Source of the DNA: UBA6623 sp965248235
GTDB lineage: Bacteria; Acidobacteriota; Terriglobia; Bryobacterales; UBA6623
NCBI GenBank assembly: GCA_965248235.1
Contig: CBDFIU010000003.1
Span: 1,302,001 to 1,366,000 of the forward strand
DNA length: 64,000 bases
Direction: 5' to 3'
Shown here: piece by piece, positions 35,933 through 45,155 of the stretch
Layout of the letters: each line of letters opens with the position of its first letter
How positions within the stretch are numbered: the stretch's first letter is position 1
Position numbers and translations under genes: made by a program
The notes under the pieces: generated by a model
Told to the model about the DNA's origin: nothing
Databases searched by the model: none
What the model saw: only the letters and a program-made list of their open reading frames with translations

Positions 35933-36567
35933 GGTTCGCGGGGGGAGACTCCGCTAGAATGACTCTTCCTCTGATGAGTACGATCAACGCTCGCACCCGC
36001 CCTTCCGCGCCGCGCCCTGTTTAGGTCGGAGAATGATCCCTGGTTCATCCTCGTGGGCCTCATCGGGAAGGACTTCAAAGTGCGCTACCGTAACATGTCG
36101 CTGGGCGTGTTTTGGTCGCTGCTGAACCCGCTCATCATGATGTCGCTATTGACTTTCGTCTTTACGGCGGTGTTTGCCGGTTCGCGAGAGTCGTATCCGT
36201 TGTTTGTCCTCATCGGGTTGTTGCCTTTTAATTTCTTCACGCTGGCTTGGTCGACGGGGACGACTTCGATTGTCTCGAACGCCCAGCTGATCAAGCAGGT
36301 CCCGTTTCAACGGGAACTGGTGCCGGTATCGGTGGTTTTGGGCAACTCGGTGCACTATTGCCTACAGCTGATTCTGCTGTTGGGCGCGATCGCGTTTTTC
36401 GTCGGCGTTTCGGTTTATTGGTGGTGGTTGCCTCTGGTCGTGGTTTGTCAATTGGCCTTTGTGGGAGGTTTGTCGCTGGCCTTCTCCGCGTTTGACGTCT
36501 ACTTCCGGGACACCGAGTACATCGTCAAGGCGTTAACGCTGGTGCTGTTTTGGATGGTTCCGATTTT

Positions 36568-37603
36568 GATGGGTATTTACTTGACTCAGGTATTGGGAAA
36601 TAGCCCCTACATGTTGTGGTCGTCCGTAGCGCGTGTCGCGGTGCCTCCGACCAGCGATTTGTAGGGTGCCGGTGGCACGGCGACGGCCTGTTGAACCAGG
36701 CGGTAAAAGAGCTTGCCTCGACTTCTGGACTTGCGGCGGTTGAAGCGGAAGGCGAATTCGTCGAGGTAGGAGTCGAGATGCTCGTGACTGACCGCTCCTT
36801 GATGCGTGCCCAGTATCCAGCGCTTCACTAACGACACCACGCGGTGCACCCGGGGGAGCAGTTTCGAGGCGCGCGCCGGTTGCCCCTCCAGGTAGCTCAC
36901 CTCGTGGCGATAGCCGTCGCCTTCGAGCGGTTCGTATCCCAGCCAACCGTCGGTATGGACCACGCTGCCGGGTTCGATCGACTCGCCGACGAAGGCCATC
37001 AAGCTGTCCCCGGAGGCGTTGGGAATGGTGCGTATCCGAACCCGCCCGATGCCGGCACCATCTTCCTCGGCCGCTACTACAATCAGCGCCTTAGCGTCGG
37101 TTTGGCGACCGCGCACGCCCTCCTCCAAGCCTCCTAAGTAAGTCTCGTCAACCTCCACGCGCCCGCTGAGCCGATCGCGTCCGGGCCGCACCATGGCGCG
37201 CCGGAGCTTATGCAACCAAGTCCAGGCCGTTTTGTAGCTGCCCAGGCCCAACACCCGCTGCAAGCCCAGCGCGCTCGCCCCGTTCTTCTGGCTCGTGAGC
37301 CACCACATGGCTCGAAACCAACTCTGGAGGGGTTGGCGGGTGTCTTGAAATATTGTGCCCGCCGTTGGAGAAGCTTGATGCCCGCAGCCGGCGCACTCCA
37401 GCAGCGCTGTCCGCACCGCCCACGCTTTGTCGTGCCCGCATCGCGGACAACGAAAACCCTCCGGCCAGCGGAGTTGACACAGATACTCTCGACAGGCCTG
37501 CTCGGTGGCGAAACGCGCCTCGAACTCGGCCAGATTCCGAGGATAATCTTCCATTTCCCCGATCCTACATCTTGTGGTCACCTGAGTCAAGTAAATACCC
37601 ATC
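36568..37603 (-). mobile_element. IS1595-family element, copy 2 (1036 bp)
   Basis: Same ends as copy 1, with a perfect 8-bp target duplication CCGATTTT at 36560-36567 and 37604-37611. Inserted in the permease gene. Confidence 0.92.
36607..37554 (-). CDS. IS1595-family transposase, copy 2
   Basis: 315 residues, intact zinc ribbon (CPRCGH/CAGCGH) and DDE-type core. Differs from copy 1 by Lys for Glu in QTDAKALIV, a variant shared with copy 3, so copies 2 and 3 are the closer pair. Confidence 0.9.
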   Translation of the reverse strand: MEDYPRNLAEFEARFATEQACREYLCQLRWPEGFRCPRCGHDKAWAVRTALLECAGCGHQASPTAGTIFQDTRQPLQSWFRAMWWLTSQKNGASALGLQRVLGLGSYKTAWTWLHKLRRAMVRPGRDRLSGRVEVDETYLGGLEEGVRGRQTDAKALIVVAAEEDGAGIGRVRIRTIPNASGDSLMAFVGESIEPGSVVHTDGWLGYEPLEGDGYRHEVSYLEGQPARASKLLPRVHRVVSLVKRWILGTHQGAVSHEHLDSYLDEFAFRFNRRKSRSRGKLFYRLVQQAVAVPPAPYKSLVGGTATRATDDHNM

Positions 37604-37915
37604 CCGATTTTTTACGGTTTCGATCAAGTCAGCCCGCAATACGCTTGGATGTACGAAATCAATCCCATTGCGGCCGTGGTGCTCGTCATGCGGCGCATCC
37701 TGCTGTACGACACGGCCCCGGGCTCGGCTTTTCCGAAGTTGGCGTTGGTGTCGCTGATGACCTTGTGGTTGGGACACAGAATGTTCATTCGTATGCAACG
37801 AGATTTCGCCGATCATTTATAGTCGAGCGGGCGTAGTCCGCGGGGGTGGCTCTTCGCGGGCATTCGCGGCGGCCGATGCTAAGATGAAGTTTCCGCGCCA
37901 AGGGCGTCTTTTCCC

Positions 37916-39310
37916 ATGAAAATCGGCTTTGTGAGCTTGGGCTGCCCCAAGAATTTGGTGGACAGCGAGGTCATGATGGGCTTGCTGGAAGCCCGCGGGC
38001 ACGAGCTGACCCCGCACCCCCAAGAAGCCGAAGCACTGGTCGTCAATACCTGTAGTTTCATCGACCCGGCCAAACAAGAATCGGTGGACACGATTCTCGA
38101 AATGGCCGAGTACAAGAAGTCCGGCGCCGCCCGCCGGTTGATCGTCGCCGGTTGCTTGGTGGAGCGCTACCGCGACGATATCCGCGCGCAAATTCCCGAG
38201 GTGGACGCCGTCTTGGGAACAAACGAACTCGAACACATCATTGCTCACTGCGAAGGGTTCGACCCCGATTCGGCGGTCGTCGAGCCCTATCTTTATCACG
38301 ACCTGACGCCGCGCCGGCCCGCCACGCCGCGGCATATGGCCTACATCAAGATCAACGAAGGTTGCGATCACCCTTGCAGCTTTTGCATCATCCCGAAGTT
38401 CCGCGGAAAGTTCCGCAGCCGGCGCTTCGAGAGCGTGATCCGCGAGGCCGAGAACTTCTTTCGTCAGGGAGTCGGCGAGCTCAATCTCATCGGACAGGAC
38501 ACGACGGCCTACGGCGACGACCTGGGCCTGCAAGACGGTCTGCCGACCCTGCTCGAGAAACTCGCGGCGATCGAGGGGGCCGGATGGGTGCGTTTTCTGT
38601 ATGTGTACCCGAATCGCGTCACGCAGCGCCTGCTCGATACGGTCGCGGCGCACGACCCGCTGTGCAACTACATCGATATCCCGTTGCAGCATGCCTCGGC
38701 GCGCATCCTAAAACGGATGAAACGAGGCGCGTCGGGCGACTTATTCCTGGATTTGATCGAGCGCATCCGAGGTACGATTCCCGGTGTCGCCGTTCGGACG
38801 AGCTTCATCGTCGGGTTCCCGGGTGAGACGGATCGGGATTTCGAAGAGCTTTGCGACTTCGTTCGAGTGGCTCGATTTGATCACGTCGGCGTGTTCGGCT
38901 ACTCCGACGACGAGACCGGGGAGAGCTACCTTCTGGACGGCAAGGTCGATCGCCGCACGATCTATAATCGGCGTCGGCGGCTGATGGCAATTCAGCGCAA
39001 GATTTCGCGCGGGCGCAACCGCGAGCGGGTGGGACAACGGCTGCCCATTCTGATCACGGGTCCGTCGAAGGAAACCGACTTGCTGTGGGAAGGCCGGCTG
39101 GCCGCGCAGGCCGAGGAGATCGACGGCAAGACGTATATCACCGAATTCGCGGGCGACGTTCCGCAGCCTGGTGATTTCGGAACGATCCGCATTACGCGGG
39201 CTTCCGACTACGATGTTTTCGGGTGCCTGGAGTCGGTGCGGGAACGAGTTATCCCGACACAAGCGATCGATGTTGCGACGACGACGGCTTTCCCGATCCT
39301 GGCGCAGTGA
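37916..39310 (+). CDS. rimO: Ribosomal protein S12 methylthiotransferase
   Basis: 464 residues. N-terminal UPF0004 domain with three cluster-ligand cysteines (SLGCPKN, VVNTCSFI, IVAGCLVERY), radical SAM motif CDHPCSFC with KFRGKFRSR, and a C-terminal TRAM domain (RVGQRLPILITG...). It methylthiolates Asp in ribosomal protein S12; the SLGCPKNLVDSE opening favours RimO over MiaB. First gene of a tight run with yacG (4-bp overlap), pgpA, the NHL gene and cinA. Confidence 0.92.
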   Translation: MKIGFVSLGCPKNLVDSEVMMGLLEARGHELTPHPQEAEALVVNTCSFIDPAKQESVDTILEMAEYKKSGAARRLIVAGCLVERYRDDIRAQIPEVDAVLGTNELEHIIAHCEGFDPDSAVVEPYLYHDLTPRRPATPRHMAYIKINEGCDHPCSFCIIPKFRGKFRSRRFESVIREAENFFRQGVGELNLIGQDTTAYGDDLGLQDGLPTLLEKLAAIEGAGWVRFLYVYPNRVTQRLLDTVAAHDPLCNYIDIPLQHASARILKRMKRGASGDLFLDLIERIRGTIPGVAVRTSFIVGFPGETDRDFEELCDFVRVARFDHVGVFGYSDDETGESYLLDGKVDRRTIYNRRRRLMAIQRKISRGRNRERVGQRLPILITGPSKETDLLWEGRLAAQAEEIDGKTYITEFAGDVPQPGDFGTIRITRASDYDVFGCLESVRERVIPTQAIDVATTTAFPILAQ

Positions 39311-39531
39311 CCGAATCCTTAAGACATTGTCCGATTTGCCGCAAAGGGGTCGCACCCGGCGATCGTTACTATCCTTTTTGCGGTGAACGGTGTCAGGTGA
39401 TCGACCTGGGTAATTGGTCGTCGGAAAAGTACGTCGCGCATTCTCCGCTGACCGAAGCCGACGAGCAGCTCGACACGCAATACCCACCGGACCCCGCGGT
39501 TGATTCGCCGTCCGATTCCCATGACGAGTAA
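39307..39531 (+). CDS. yacG: DNA gyrase inhibitor YacG-like zinc protein
   Basis: 74 residues from a GTG that overlaps the rimO stop by four bases (GTGA). Zinc motif CPICRKGV...FCGERCQVIDLGNWSSEKY, characteristic of YacG, which binds gyrase and blocks DNA binding. The acidic C-terminus is variable in the family. It overlaps pgpA by 11 bases. Confidence 0.85.
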   Translation: MTESLRHCPICRKGVAPGDRYYPFCGERCQVIDLGNWSSEKYVAHSPLTEADEQLDTQYPPDPAVDSPSDSHDE

Positions 39532-39988
39532 CCGCGGCGGTCTTTTGCTGGCTACTTGTTGCGGTGTCGGGTACGCGCCCTGGGCACCGGGAACGGCCGG
39601 CTCTCTGGTCGCTCTGGGAGCGGGTTATGCGCTGACGGCGTATAGCGGGGTTTCTCCGCTTTGGTTGATGGTTGCCGCGGCTTTGCTGTTTGTTCCCGCG
39701 GCGTGGGCCGCCGAGGTTGCCGAACGGTGCCTGGGGCGCCCGGACCCGCAAGTCGTCGTGATCGACGAGGTCGTCGGGCAGTGGCTGACGCTGGCGGCGG
39801 CGGCACCCGACAACCCCTTTCACTGGGTCCTGGGGTTCGCGTTGTTCCGCGTCTTGGATGTGCTCAAACCCTATCCAATCCGGCGGCTCGAGCACTATCG
39901 TGGGGGCTGGGGCGTGGTCGCCGACGACGCTGCCGCGGGTCTGTACGCTATGATGATTTTGGCCGGTCTGCGTTGGTGGTGGGGTTGA
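39521..39988 (+). CDS. pgpA: Phosphatidylglycerophosphatase A
   Basis: 155 residues with several membrane segments. Family pattern: CGVGYAPWAPGTAGSLVAL, VVVIDEVVGQWLTL and FRVLDVLKPYPIRRLEH...GVVADDAAAGLYA, carrying the acidic catalytic residues. It dephosphorylates PGP to phosphatidylglycerol in the inner membrane. ATG 39521 overlaps the yacG end. A pgpA-cinA grouping is common; here an NHL gene sits between them. Confidence 0.9.
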   Translation: MTSNRGGLLLATCCGVGYAPWAPGTAGSLVALGAGYALTAYSGVSPLWLMVAAALLFVPAAWAAEVAERCLGRPDPQVVVIDEVVGQWLTLAAAAPDNPFHWVLGFALFRVLDVLKPYPIRRLEHYRGGWGVVADDAAAGLYAMMILAGLRWWWG

Positions 39989-40010
39989 CCTCGCGGGTAA
40001 TTCGAATAGG

Positions 40011-41042
40011 ATGAGTTCACAACACGAAACTTCCTCCGACAAGCCTCTCATTGAAAGAGTCGAGCCGTCGGCCGCCATCTACGGCGGCGAGATTGAGGTT
40101 CACGGAGAGGGCTTTTTCAACAACGGCAGCTCGCGCGTGCGCGCCCGTTTCGGGTCGGTTGACGCGCGACTGGTAATCAGCGGCGACCGGCACCTGGTGA
40201 TCCGAGTTCCCGAGGACGCCACTGACGGCAGCCTGACACTCGAAAACGAGTCGGCGGAAAGCTCCCCCTACAATTGCTCGCTCGGTATTACCATCGCCGA
40301 AAATCTACACCCGGTTTCGAACCCGGCTGTCGATGAGGCAGGCAACATCTACACCACCCGCAGCGGTGCGCGGGGCGAAAAGGTTCCGGTTTCGGTTTTC
40401 AAGATCGACCTGAATTTCAACGTCAAGCCATTTGTCTCCGACATCATCAATCCCACCGGTCTGATTTTCGACAAGTCGCACAACTTGCTGATTTCCTCAC
40501 GCGAGAACGGGACGATTTATTCGGTGAGCTCGAAAGGCCAAGTCGAGGTCTATGCCGAAGGGATGGGCGTAGCCACCGGCATGGCTTTCGACAGCGAAGA
40601 CAACCTTTACGTGGGCGATCGCACCGGAACGATTTTCAAGATCAGCCCAAGCCGCCAGATCTTCGTTTTCGCGACGATCGAGCCCTCGATCGCGGCTTAT
40701 CACCTGGTCATGGGGCCGGGCAATGAACTTTACGTCAGCGGGCCCACTACGTCGAGCTTCGACGCGATCTATTGCGTGCATGCCAACGGCGAAGTCGACG
40801 TTGTCTGCCGCGGCTTCGGCCGTCCGCAAGGCATGGCTTTCAACCAGGCCGGGAACCTGTATCTGGCCGCGTCCTACGGAGGCCGCAAGGGAGTTTTTCT
40901 GCTTCGTCCGGGCGCCGAGCCCGAACGCGTCGTTTCCGGGCCCGGCATTGTCGGGCTGGCCTTTCTTCCCACCAAGGAACTCGTTGTCGCCACGACCAGC
41001 TCGCTCTATCGGGTCGGCAACGGGTTCACCTCTCGCGACTGA
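40011..41042 (+). CDS. TIG/NHL-type beta-propeller protein
   Basis: 343 residues, no signal peptide. An N-terminal IPT/TIG immunoglobulin-like domain (IERVEPSAAIYGGEIEVHGE, residues 13-90) precedes a six-bladed propeller of NHL/SMP-30 type with repeats such as GMAFDSEDNLYVGDRTGTIF and GMAFNQAGNLYLAAS. Location between pgpA and cinA, with 5 bp to the next gene, implies co-transcription, but its role is not known. Possibly a sugar-lactone or carbohydrate-binding protein; no catalytic residues identified. Confidence 0.75.
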   Translation: MSSQHETSSDKPLIERVEPSAAIYGGEIEVHGEGFFNNGSSRVRARFGSVDARLVISGDRHLVIRVPEDATDGSLTLENESAESSPYNCSLGITIAENLHPVSNPAVDEAGNIYTTRSGARGEKVPVSVFKIDLNFNVKPFVSDIINPTGLIFDKSHNLLISSRENGTIYSVSSKGQVEVYAEGMGVATGMAFDSEDNLYVGDRTGTIFKISPSRQIFVFATIEPSIAAYHLVMGPGNELYVSGPTTSSFDAIYCVHANGEVDVVCRGFGRPQGMAFNQAGNLYLAASYGGRKGVFLLRPGAEPERVVSGPGIVGLAFLPTKELVVATTSSLYRVGNGFTSRD

Positions 41043-41047
41043 ATGTC

Positions 41048-42289
41048 GTGACCGCGGAAATTATCGCCGTCGGCTCGGAGTTGCTTACTCCGCAACGGAT
41101 CGATACGAATTCGCTGTTTCTAACCAGGAAACTGAATGAACGCGGTATCGAAGTTGTCCGCAAATCGATTGTCGGCGACGACCGCGAACGCCTGAGCGAA
41201 GAAATACGGCGGGCGCGGGAATCATCTGACCTTGTCGTTCTAACCGGGGGGCTGGGCCCCACACTCGACGACATCACGCGCGACGCCGTGTGCGACGCTG
41301 TTGGCCGAGGATTGGTTTACCACGAGCACATCGTCGAGCTGATTCGCGAGCGCTTTTCGCGGCGCGGGCGCAAGATGGCCGAAGTGAAGCGCCGGCAGGG
41401 CTACATCCTGGAAGGAGCCGAGATCCTCGACAACCCCAAGGGCACCGCCCCGGGACAATGGCTCGAGGACGAGGCGGGTATTCTCATCTTGCTGCCCGGA
41501 CCGCCGCGGGAGCTCGAGCCGATGGTCGACAACGAATGCATGCCGCGGCTGGAGCGCATCGAGTCGCCCTACCAATACTTCACCATCGTGATGCGCGTCG
41601 CCGGAGTCCCCGAATCGGAGCTCGACGAGCGTATCGGCCCGATCTATTCCGTCGAGCCCGACGTGGCGACAACGATTCTCGCGGCGCCGGGCGATATCCA
41701 GATTCATTTGCGCGCTCGCGGTTCGACTGTCGAGCAAGCCCGAGCGGTCGCCGAAGTCTTGGCCGAGAAGGTCGACTCCGAGTTGGGCGACAACATCTAC
41801 ACCTGCGGGGCCGAGTCGATCGAGGAAATCGTGGGGCGGCGTCTTCGCGAGCTGGGGCTCACTCTAGCGGTCGCCGAGAGCTGTACGGGGGGCTTATTGG
41901 CACAGCGGCTGACGGCGGTGCCGGGCAGCTCCGATTATTTTGTTGGGGGCTGGGTCAGCTACAACGAAAGCGCCAAGAAGGCCTGGCTCGGGGTTCCCGA
42001 AGCCGTGATCGCCGAGCACGGCGCGGTCAGCGAAGAAACGGCGGCGGCCATGAGCGCGGCGGCGAAGCGGAAAGCGGGCTCTTCGGTCGCGGTCTCGATC
42101 ACCGGTTTGGCCGGCCCTGACGGCGGCACCGCTGAAACCCCGATCGGCACCGTCTACATCGGCGTCAGCGGCCCCGAGGACGAGGTTGAAATTTTTCACC
42201 GCCGGTTTCCCGGCGATCGCGGCTTCGTCAGGACTTTGGCGGCCCAAACCGCTCTGGAGCAACTCCTGCGGCGCTTGCGCAAGACCTGA
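41048..42289 (+). CDS. cinA: CinA-family protein (nicotinamide-nucleotide amidase)
   Basis: 413 residues from GTG 41048. N-terminal MoaB/MogA-like domain (AEIIAVGSELL, VVLTGGLGPTLDDITRD) and C-terminal deamidase domain (VAESCTGGLLAQRLTAVPGS, SYNESAKKAWLGV, SITGLAGPDGGT). The C-domain converts NMN to NaMN in NAD recycling; the N-domain hydrolyses ADP-ribose in related proteins. Full length, both domains intact. Confidence 0.92.
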   Translation: MTAEIIAVGSELLTPQRIDTNSLFLTRKLNERGIEVVRKSIVGDDRERLSEEIRRARESSDLVVLTGGLGPTLDDITRDAVCDAVGRGLVYHEHIVELIRERFSRRGRKMAEVKRRQGYILEGAEILDNPKGTAPGQWLEDEAGILILLPGPPRELEPMVDNECMPRLERIESPYQYFTIVMRVAGVPESELDERIGPIYSVEPDVATTILAAPGDIQIHLRARGSTVEQARAVAEVLAEKVDSELGDNIYTCGAESIEEIVGRRLRELGLTLAVAESCTGGLLAQRLTAVPGSSDYFVGGWVSYNESAKKAWLGVPEAVIAEHGAVSEETAAAMSAAAKRKAGSSVAVSITGLAGPDGGTAETPIGTVYIGVSGPEDEVEIFHRRFPGDRGFVRTLAAQTALEQLLRRLRKT

Positions 42290-42332
42290 GGGAGTGCGCG
42301 GGGTGCCGTGCCCTCCGAGAACTCAAAGCTGC

Positions 42333-42365
42333 TACTATCTCGATGGCTGCAGTTTGTAGGAGGGC
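42333..42365 (+). promoter_or_regulatory. Former promoter/RBS of the 44784 gene, now cut off by IS4
   Basis: TACTAT (42333-42338) and TAGGAGGGC (to 42365) would have preceded the ATG now at 44784. Joining 42365 to 44781 restores AGGAGGGCCATATG. Confidence 0.45.
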
Positions 42366-42512
42366 CCAGTGCTGTCCGGGGAAAGTTGCACCAACGGACG
42401 GTAAGTCTCTGCCGCTCAATGTCTTATGGCCTGTTTTGTCCGGGAACGATTTGAAATTCCGAGGCCGTAAATGGCCGCCTGAGCGGAGCATCCCGACGCG
42501 GCACAATGGGGG

Positions 42513-43682
42513 ATGAACTTTGGCCGTACGGTTTTCTCCCAACTGATCGAGCACCTGCCGAGCAAAGAGTTTCACAAATGTGTATTGCGCTACCGCGGCG
42601 ACTCCTATCTGAAAAGTTTCTCCTGCTGGGATCAGTTTCTTTCGATGGCATTCGCCCAGCTGACCTATCGGGAAAGCCTCCGCGACATCGAGACGTGCCT
42701 GCGTTCGATGCACGGCAAACTCTACCACATGGGATTCCGCGGCAGGGTAGCGCGCTCGACACTGGCCGATGCGAACGAGTCGCGCGACTGGCGGATCTAC
42801 GCGGACTTCGCGCAGGTCTTGATTGGCATGGCACGGCCGTTATATGCCCACGACCCGATCGGTGTGGACTTGGACCAGACTCTGTACGCTCTCGACTCGA
42901 CAACAATCGACCTCTGCCTGTCGCTGTTTCCGTGGGCCGGATTCCGCCAGCACAAGGCCGCCGTGAAGATGCACACGCTGCTGGATCTGCACGGCAATAT
43001 TCCCACGTTTATCCGCATTACTGGAGGCAAAGTGCATGACGTCAACATCCTGGATGAATTTCTTCCCGAGGCCGGCGCGTTCTACGTCATGGATCGGGGT
43101 TATGTCGATTTTCGGCGCCTCTTCGTGTTCACGCTCTGTTCGGCCTTCTTCGTGGTACGAACCAAAAAGAACGTTTTGCTGCAGCGTCGCTACTCCCACC
43201 CGGTGGATAGGAGCACAGGCCTGCGATCCGATCACACCGTCATTTTGACTTCCTTCAACTCCGCCCAAGCGTACCCGGACTCCCTACGGCGGGTGAGTTA
43301 TTTCGATGCCGAAACTAACAAGCGGTTGAAATTCCTGACCAATAACTTCACTCTGCCGGCACTGACCATCGCCCAGATCTACAAATCGCGCTGGCAGGTG
43401 GAACTCTTCTTCAAGTGGATCAAGCAACATCTGCGAATCAAGTCGTTTTACGGCACCAGCGAGAACGCCGTCAAGACGCAGATCTGGATCGCTGTCTCGA
43501 TTTACGTGCTCATCGCCGTGGTCCGGAAACGCCTCGGGCTGAAAGCGAGTCTTTACCAGATTCTACAGATTCTCAGCCTTACGTTATTCGAAAAAATGCC
43601 CATTTTACAGGCACTCCAGCCATCCGACTCCCAAAACGAATCCCCCTATGACCCCAACCAATTGATTCTATTCGACTTTTAA
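42513..43682 (+). CDS. IS4-family transposase (DUF4372/DDE_Tnp_1 type)
   Basis: 389 residues. DUF4372 N-terminus (FSQLIEHLPSKEFHKCVLRY, SMAFAQLTYRESLRDIE), then the DDE core: YALDSTTIDL (first Asp), FYVMDRGYVDF (second Asp) and IYKSRWQVELFFKWIKQHL, the Y-(2)-R-(3)-E-(6)-K signature with Glu. Intact. GGGG precedes the ATG closely. ISPepr1-like members of IS4 have this arrangement. Confidence 0.9.
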   Translation: MNFGRTVFSQLIEHLPSKEFHKCVLRYRGDSYLKSFSCWDQFLSMAFAQLTYRESLRDIETCLRSMHGKLYHMGFRGRVARSTLADANESRDWRIYADFAQVLIGMARPLYAHDPIGVDLDQTLYALDSTTIDLCLSLFPWAGFRQHKAAVKMHTLLDLHGNIPTFIRITGGKVHDVNILDEFLPEAGAFYVMDRGYVDFRRLFVFTLCSAFFVVRTKKNVLLQRRYSHPVDRSTGLRSDHTVILTSFNSAQAYPDSLRRVSYFDAETNKRLKFLTNNFTLPALTIAQIYKSRWQVELFFKWIKQHLRIKSFYGTSENAVKTQIWIAVSIYVLIAVVRKRLGLKASLYQILQILSLTLFEKMPILQALQPSDSQNESPYDPNQLILFDF

Positions 43683-43696
43683 CCGGACAGCAGTGG
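43672..43696 (+). repeat. Internal copy of the IS4 right end (25 bp)
   Basis: Identical to 44751-44775; begins TCGACTTTTAACCGG and ends AGCAGTGG. It is followed by 18 bp of unrelated sequence before IS1595 copy 3. Confidence 0.85.
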
Positions 43697-43714
43697 GTTG
43701 TTATATTCCCTCTA

Positions 43715-44750
43715 GATGGATATTTACTTGACTCAGGTATTGGGAAATAGCCCCTACATGTTGTGGTCGTCCGTAGCGCGTGTCGCGGTGCCTCCGACCA
43801 GCGATTTGTAGGGTGCCGGTGGCACGGCGACGGCCTGTTGAACCAGGCGGTAAAAGAGCTTGCCTCGACTTCTGGACTTGCGGCGGTTGAAGCGGAAGGC
43901 GAATTCGTCGAGGTAGGAGTCGAGATGCTCGTGACTGACCGCTCCTTGATGCGTGCCCAGTATCCAGCGGCTTCACTAACGACACCACGCGGTGCACCCG
44001 GGGGAGCAGTTTCGAGGCGCGCGCCGGTTGCCCCTCCAGGTAGCTCACCTCGTGGCGATAGCCGTCGCCTTCGAGCGGTTCGTATCCCAGCCAACCGTCG
44101 GTATGGACCACGCTGCCGGGTTCGATCGACTCGCCGACGAAGGCCATCAAGCTGTCCCCGGAGGCGTTGGGAATGGTGCGTATCCGAACCCGCCCGATGC
44201 CGGCACCATCTTCCTCGGCCGCTACTACAATCAGCGCCTTAGCGTCGGTTTGGCGACCGCGCACGCCCTCCTCCAAGCCTCCTAAGTAAGTCTCGTCAAC
44301 CTCCACGCGCCCGCTGAGCCGATCGCGTCCGGGCCGCACCATGGCGCGCCGGAGCTTATGCAACCAAGTCCAGGCCGTTTTGTAGCTGCCCAGGCCCAAC
44401 ACCCGCTGCAAGCCCAGCGCGCTCGCCCCGTTCTTCTGGCTCGTGAGCCACCACATGGCTCGAAACCAACTCTGGAGGGGTTGGCGGGTGTCTTGAAATA
44501 TTGTGCCCGCCGTTGGAGAAGCTTGATGCCCGCAGCCGGCGCACTCCAGCAGCGCTGTCCGCACCGCCCACGCTTTGTCGTGCCCGCATCGCGGACAACG
44601 AAAACCCTCCGGCCAGCGGAGTTGACACAGATACTCTCGACAGGCCTGCTCGGTGGCGAAACGCGCCTCGAACTCGGCCAGATTCCGAGGATAATCTTCC
44701 ATTTCCCGATCCTACATCTTGTGGTCACCTGAGTCAAGTAAATACCCATC
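43715..44750 (-). mobile_element. IS1595-family element, copy 3 (1036 bp), degenerate
   Basis: Left end mutated (GATGGATATTT for GATGGGTATTT). The immediate flanks do not match (TCCCTCTA versus TCGACTTT), so no direct target duplication, but TCGACTTT occurs again at 43672-43679. Confidence 0.88.
43754..44702 (-). pseudogene. IS1595-family transposase, copy 3, frameshifted
   Basis: Matches copy 2 from MEDYPRNLAEF to RVVSLVK. An extra G near 43968-43970 (CCAGCGGCTTC instead of CCAGCGCTTC) then shifts the frame and removes the C-terminal catalytic segment (YLDEFAFRFNRRK). A C is also lost just upstream of the start. Not functional unless the extra base is a sequencing error. Confidence 0.88.
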
Positions 44751-44783
44751 TCGACTTTTAACCGGACAGCAGTGGAGGGCCAT

Positions 44784-45089
44784 ATGCGATTTCTCATGAA
44801 AGTATCCATGTCTGTCGAAAGCGCGAATAGGGCGGCGCGCGACGGGTTTCAAGTGATCCCAAAGATTCTCGACCAGGTCAAGCCGGAAGCGGCGTACTTC
44901 CTCGCCGAGGGCGGCCGGCGAACGGCGCTTCTGATCGTCAACATGGACAATACTTCCGAGATTCCCGGGCTCGCTGAACCGTGGTTCCTCGCTTTGAACG
45001 CTTCGATTGAAATGCAGCCCGTGATGTTGCCGGAAGACCTGGCGGCCGCCGGGCCGGCGATCGAACAGGCCGTCAAGGATTTCGGCTGA
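44784..45089 (+). CDS. Small conserved-looking hypothetical protein
   Basis: 101 residues: MRFLMKVSMSVESANRAARD, then QVKPEAAYFLAEGGRRTALL, then AEPWFLALNASIEMQPVMLP. It resembles small ferredoxin-like-fold proteins found in Acidobacteria and Actinobacteria, but I cannot name a function. GGAGGG (44774-44779) gives a good ribosome-binding site, part of which now comes from the IS4 end and its target duplication. Its former promoter region is 2.4 kb away beyond the IS. Confidence 0.7.
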   Translation: MRFLMKVSMSVESANRAARDGFQVIPKILDQVKPEAAYFLAEGGRRTALLIVNMDNTSEIPGLAEPWFLALNASIEMQPVMLPEDLAAAGPAIEQAVKDFG

Positions 45090-45155
45090 CCCCGCGGTCG
45101 GCTTCGGCTCATCACCCGTAATTGGGAGAAGTCGCGAATCAGATTTGCCGGCGTG

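Larger units (their letters stand above)
36053..37822 (+). pseudogene. ABC-2 type polysaccharide-export permease interrupted by IS1595 copy 2
   Basis: The first part (36053-36567) encodes a Wzm/KpsM-like permease: LIGKDFKVRYRNMSLGVFWSLLNPL, LFVLIGLLPFNFFTLAW and AFSAFDVYFRDTEYI. After deleting the IS and one CCGATTTT copy, the frame continues MVPIFYGFDQVSPQYAWMYE, INPIAAVVLVMRRILLY and stops at 37820-37822, giving a normal C-terminus. No ATPase partner is adjacent. The 5' end is also uncertain: the frame reads sensibly back to about 36000 (RSENDPWFILVG) with no ATG/GTG/TTG before a stop at 35975, while a nearby ATG (35974) is in another frame, so a further frameshift is possible. Confidence 0.85.
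42366..44775 (+). mobile_element. IS4-family element carrying IS1595 copy 3
   Basis: Left end CCAGTGCTGTCCGG (42366) pairs with CCGGACAGCAGTGG at 44775. A 5-bp duplication AGGGC flanks it (42361-42365 and 44776-44780). A second copy of the right end lies internally at 43672-43696, before IS1595 copy 3. Confidence 0.8.
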
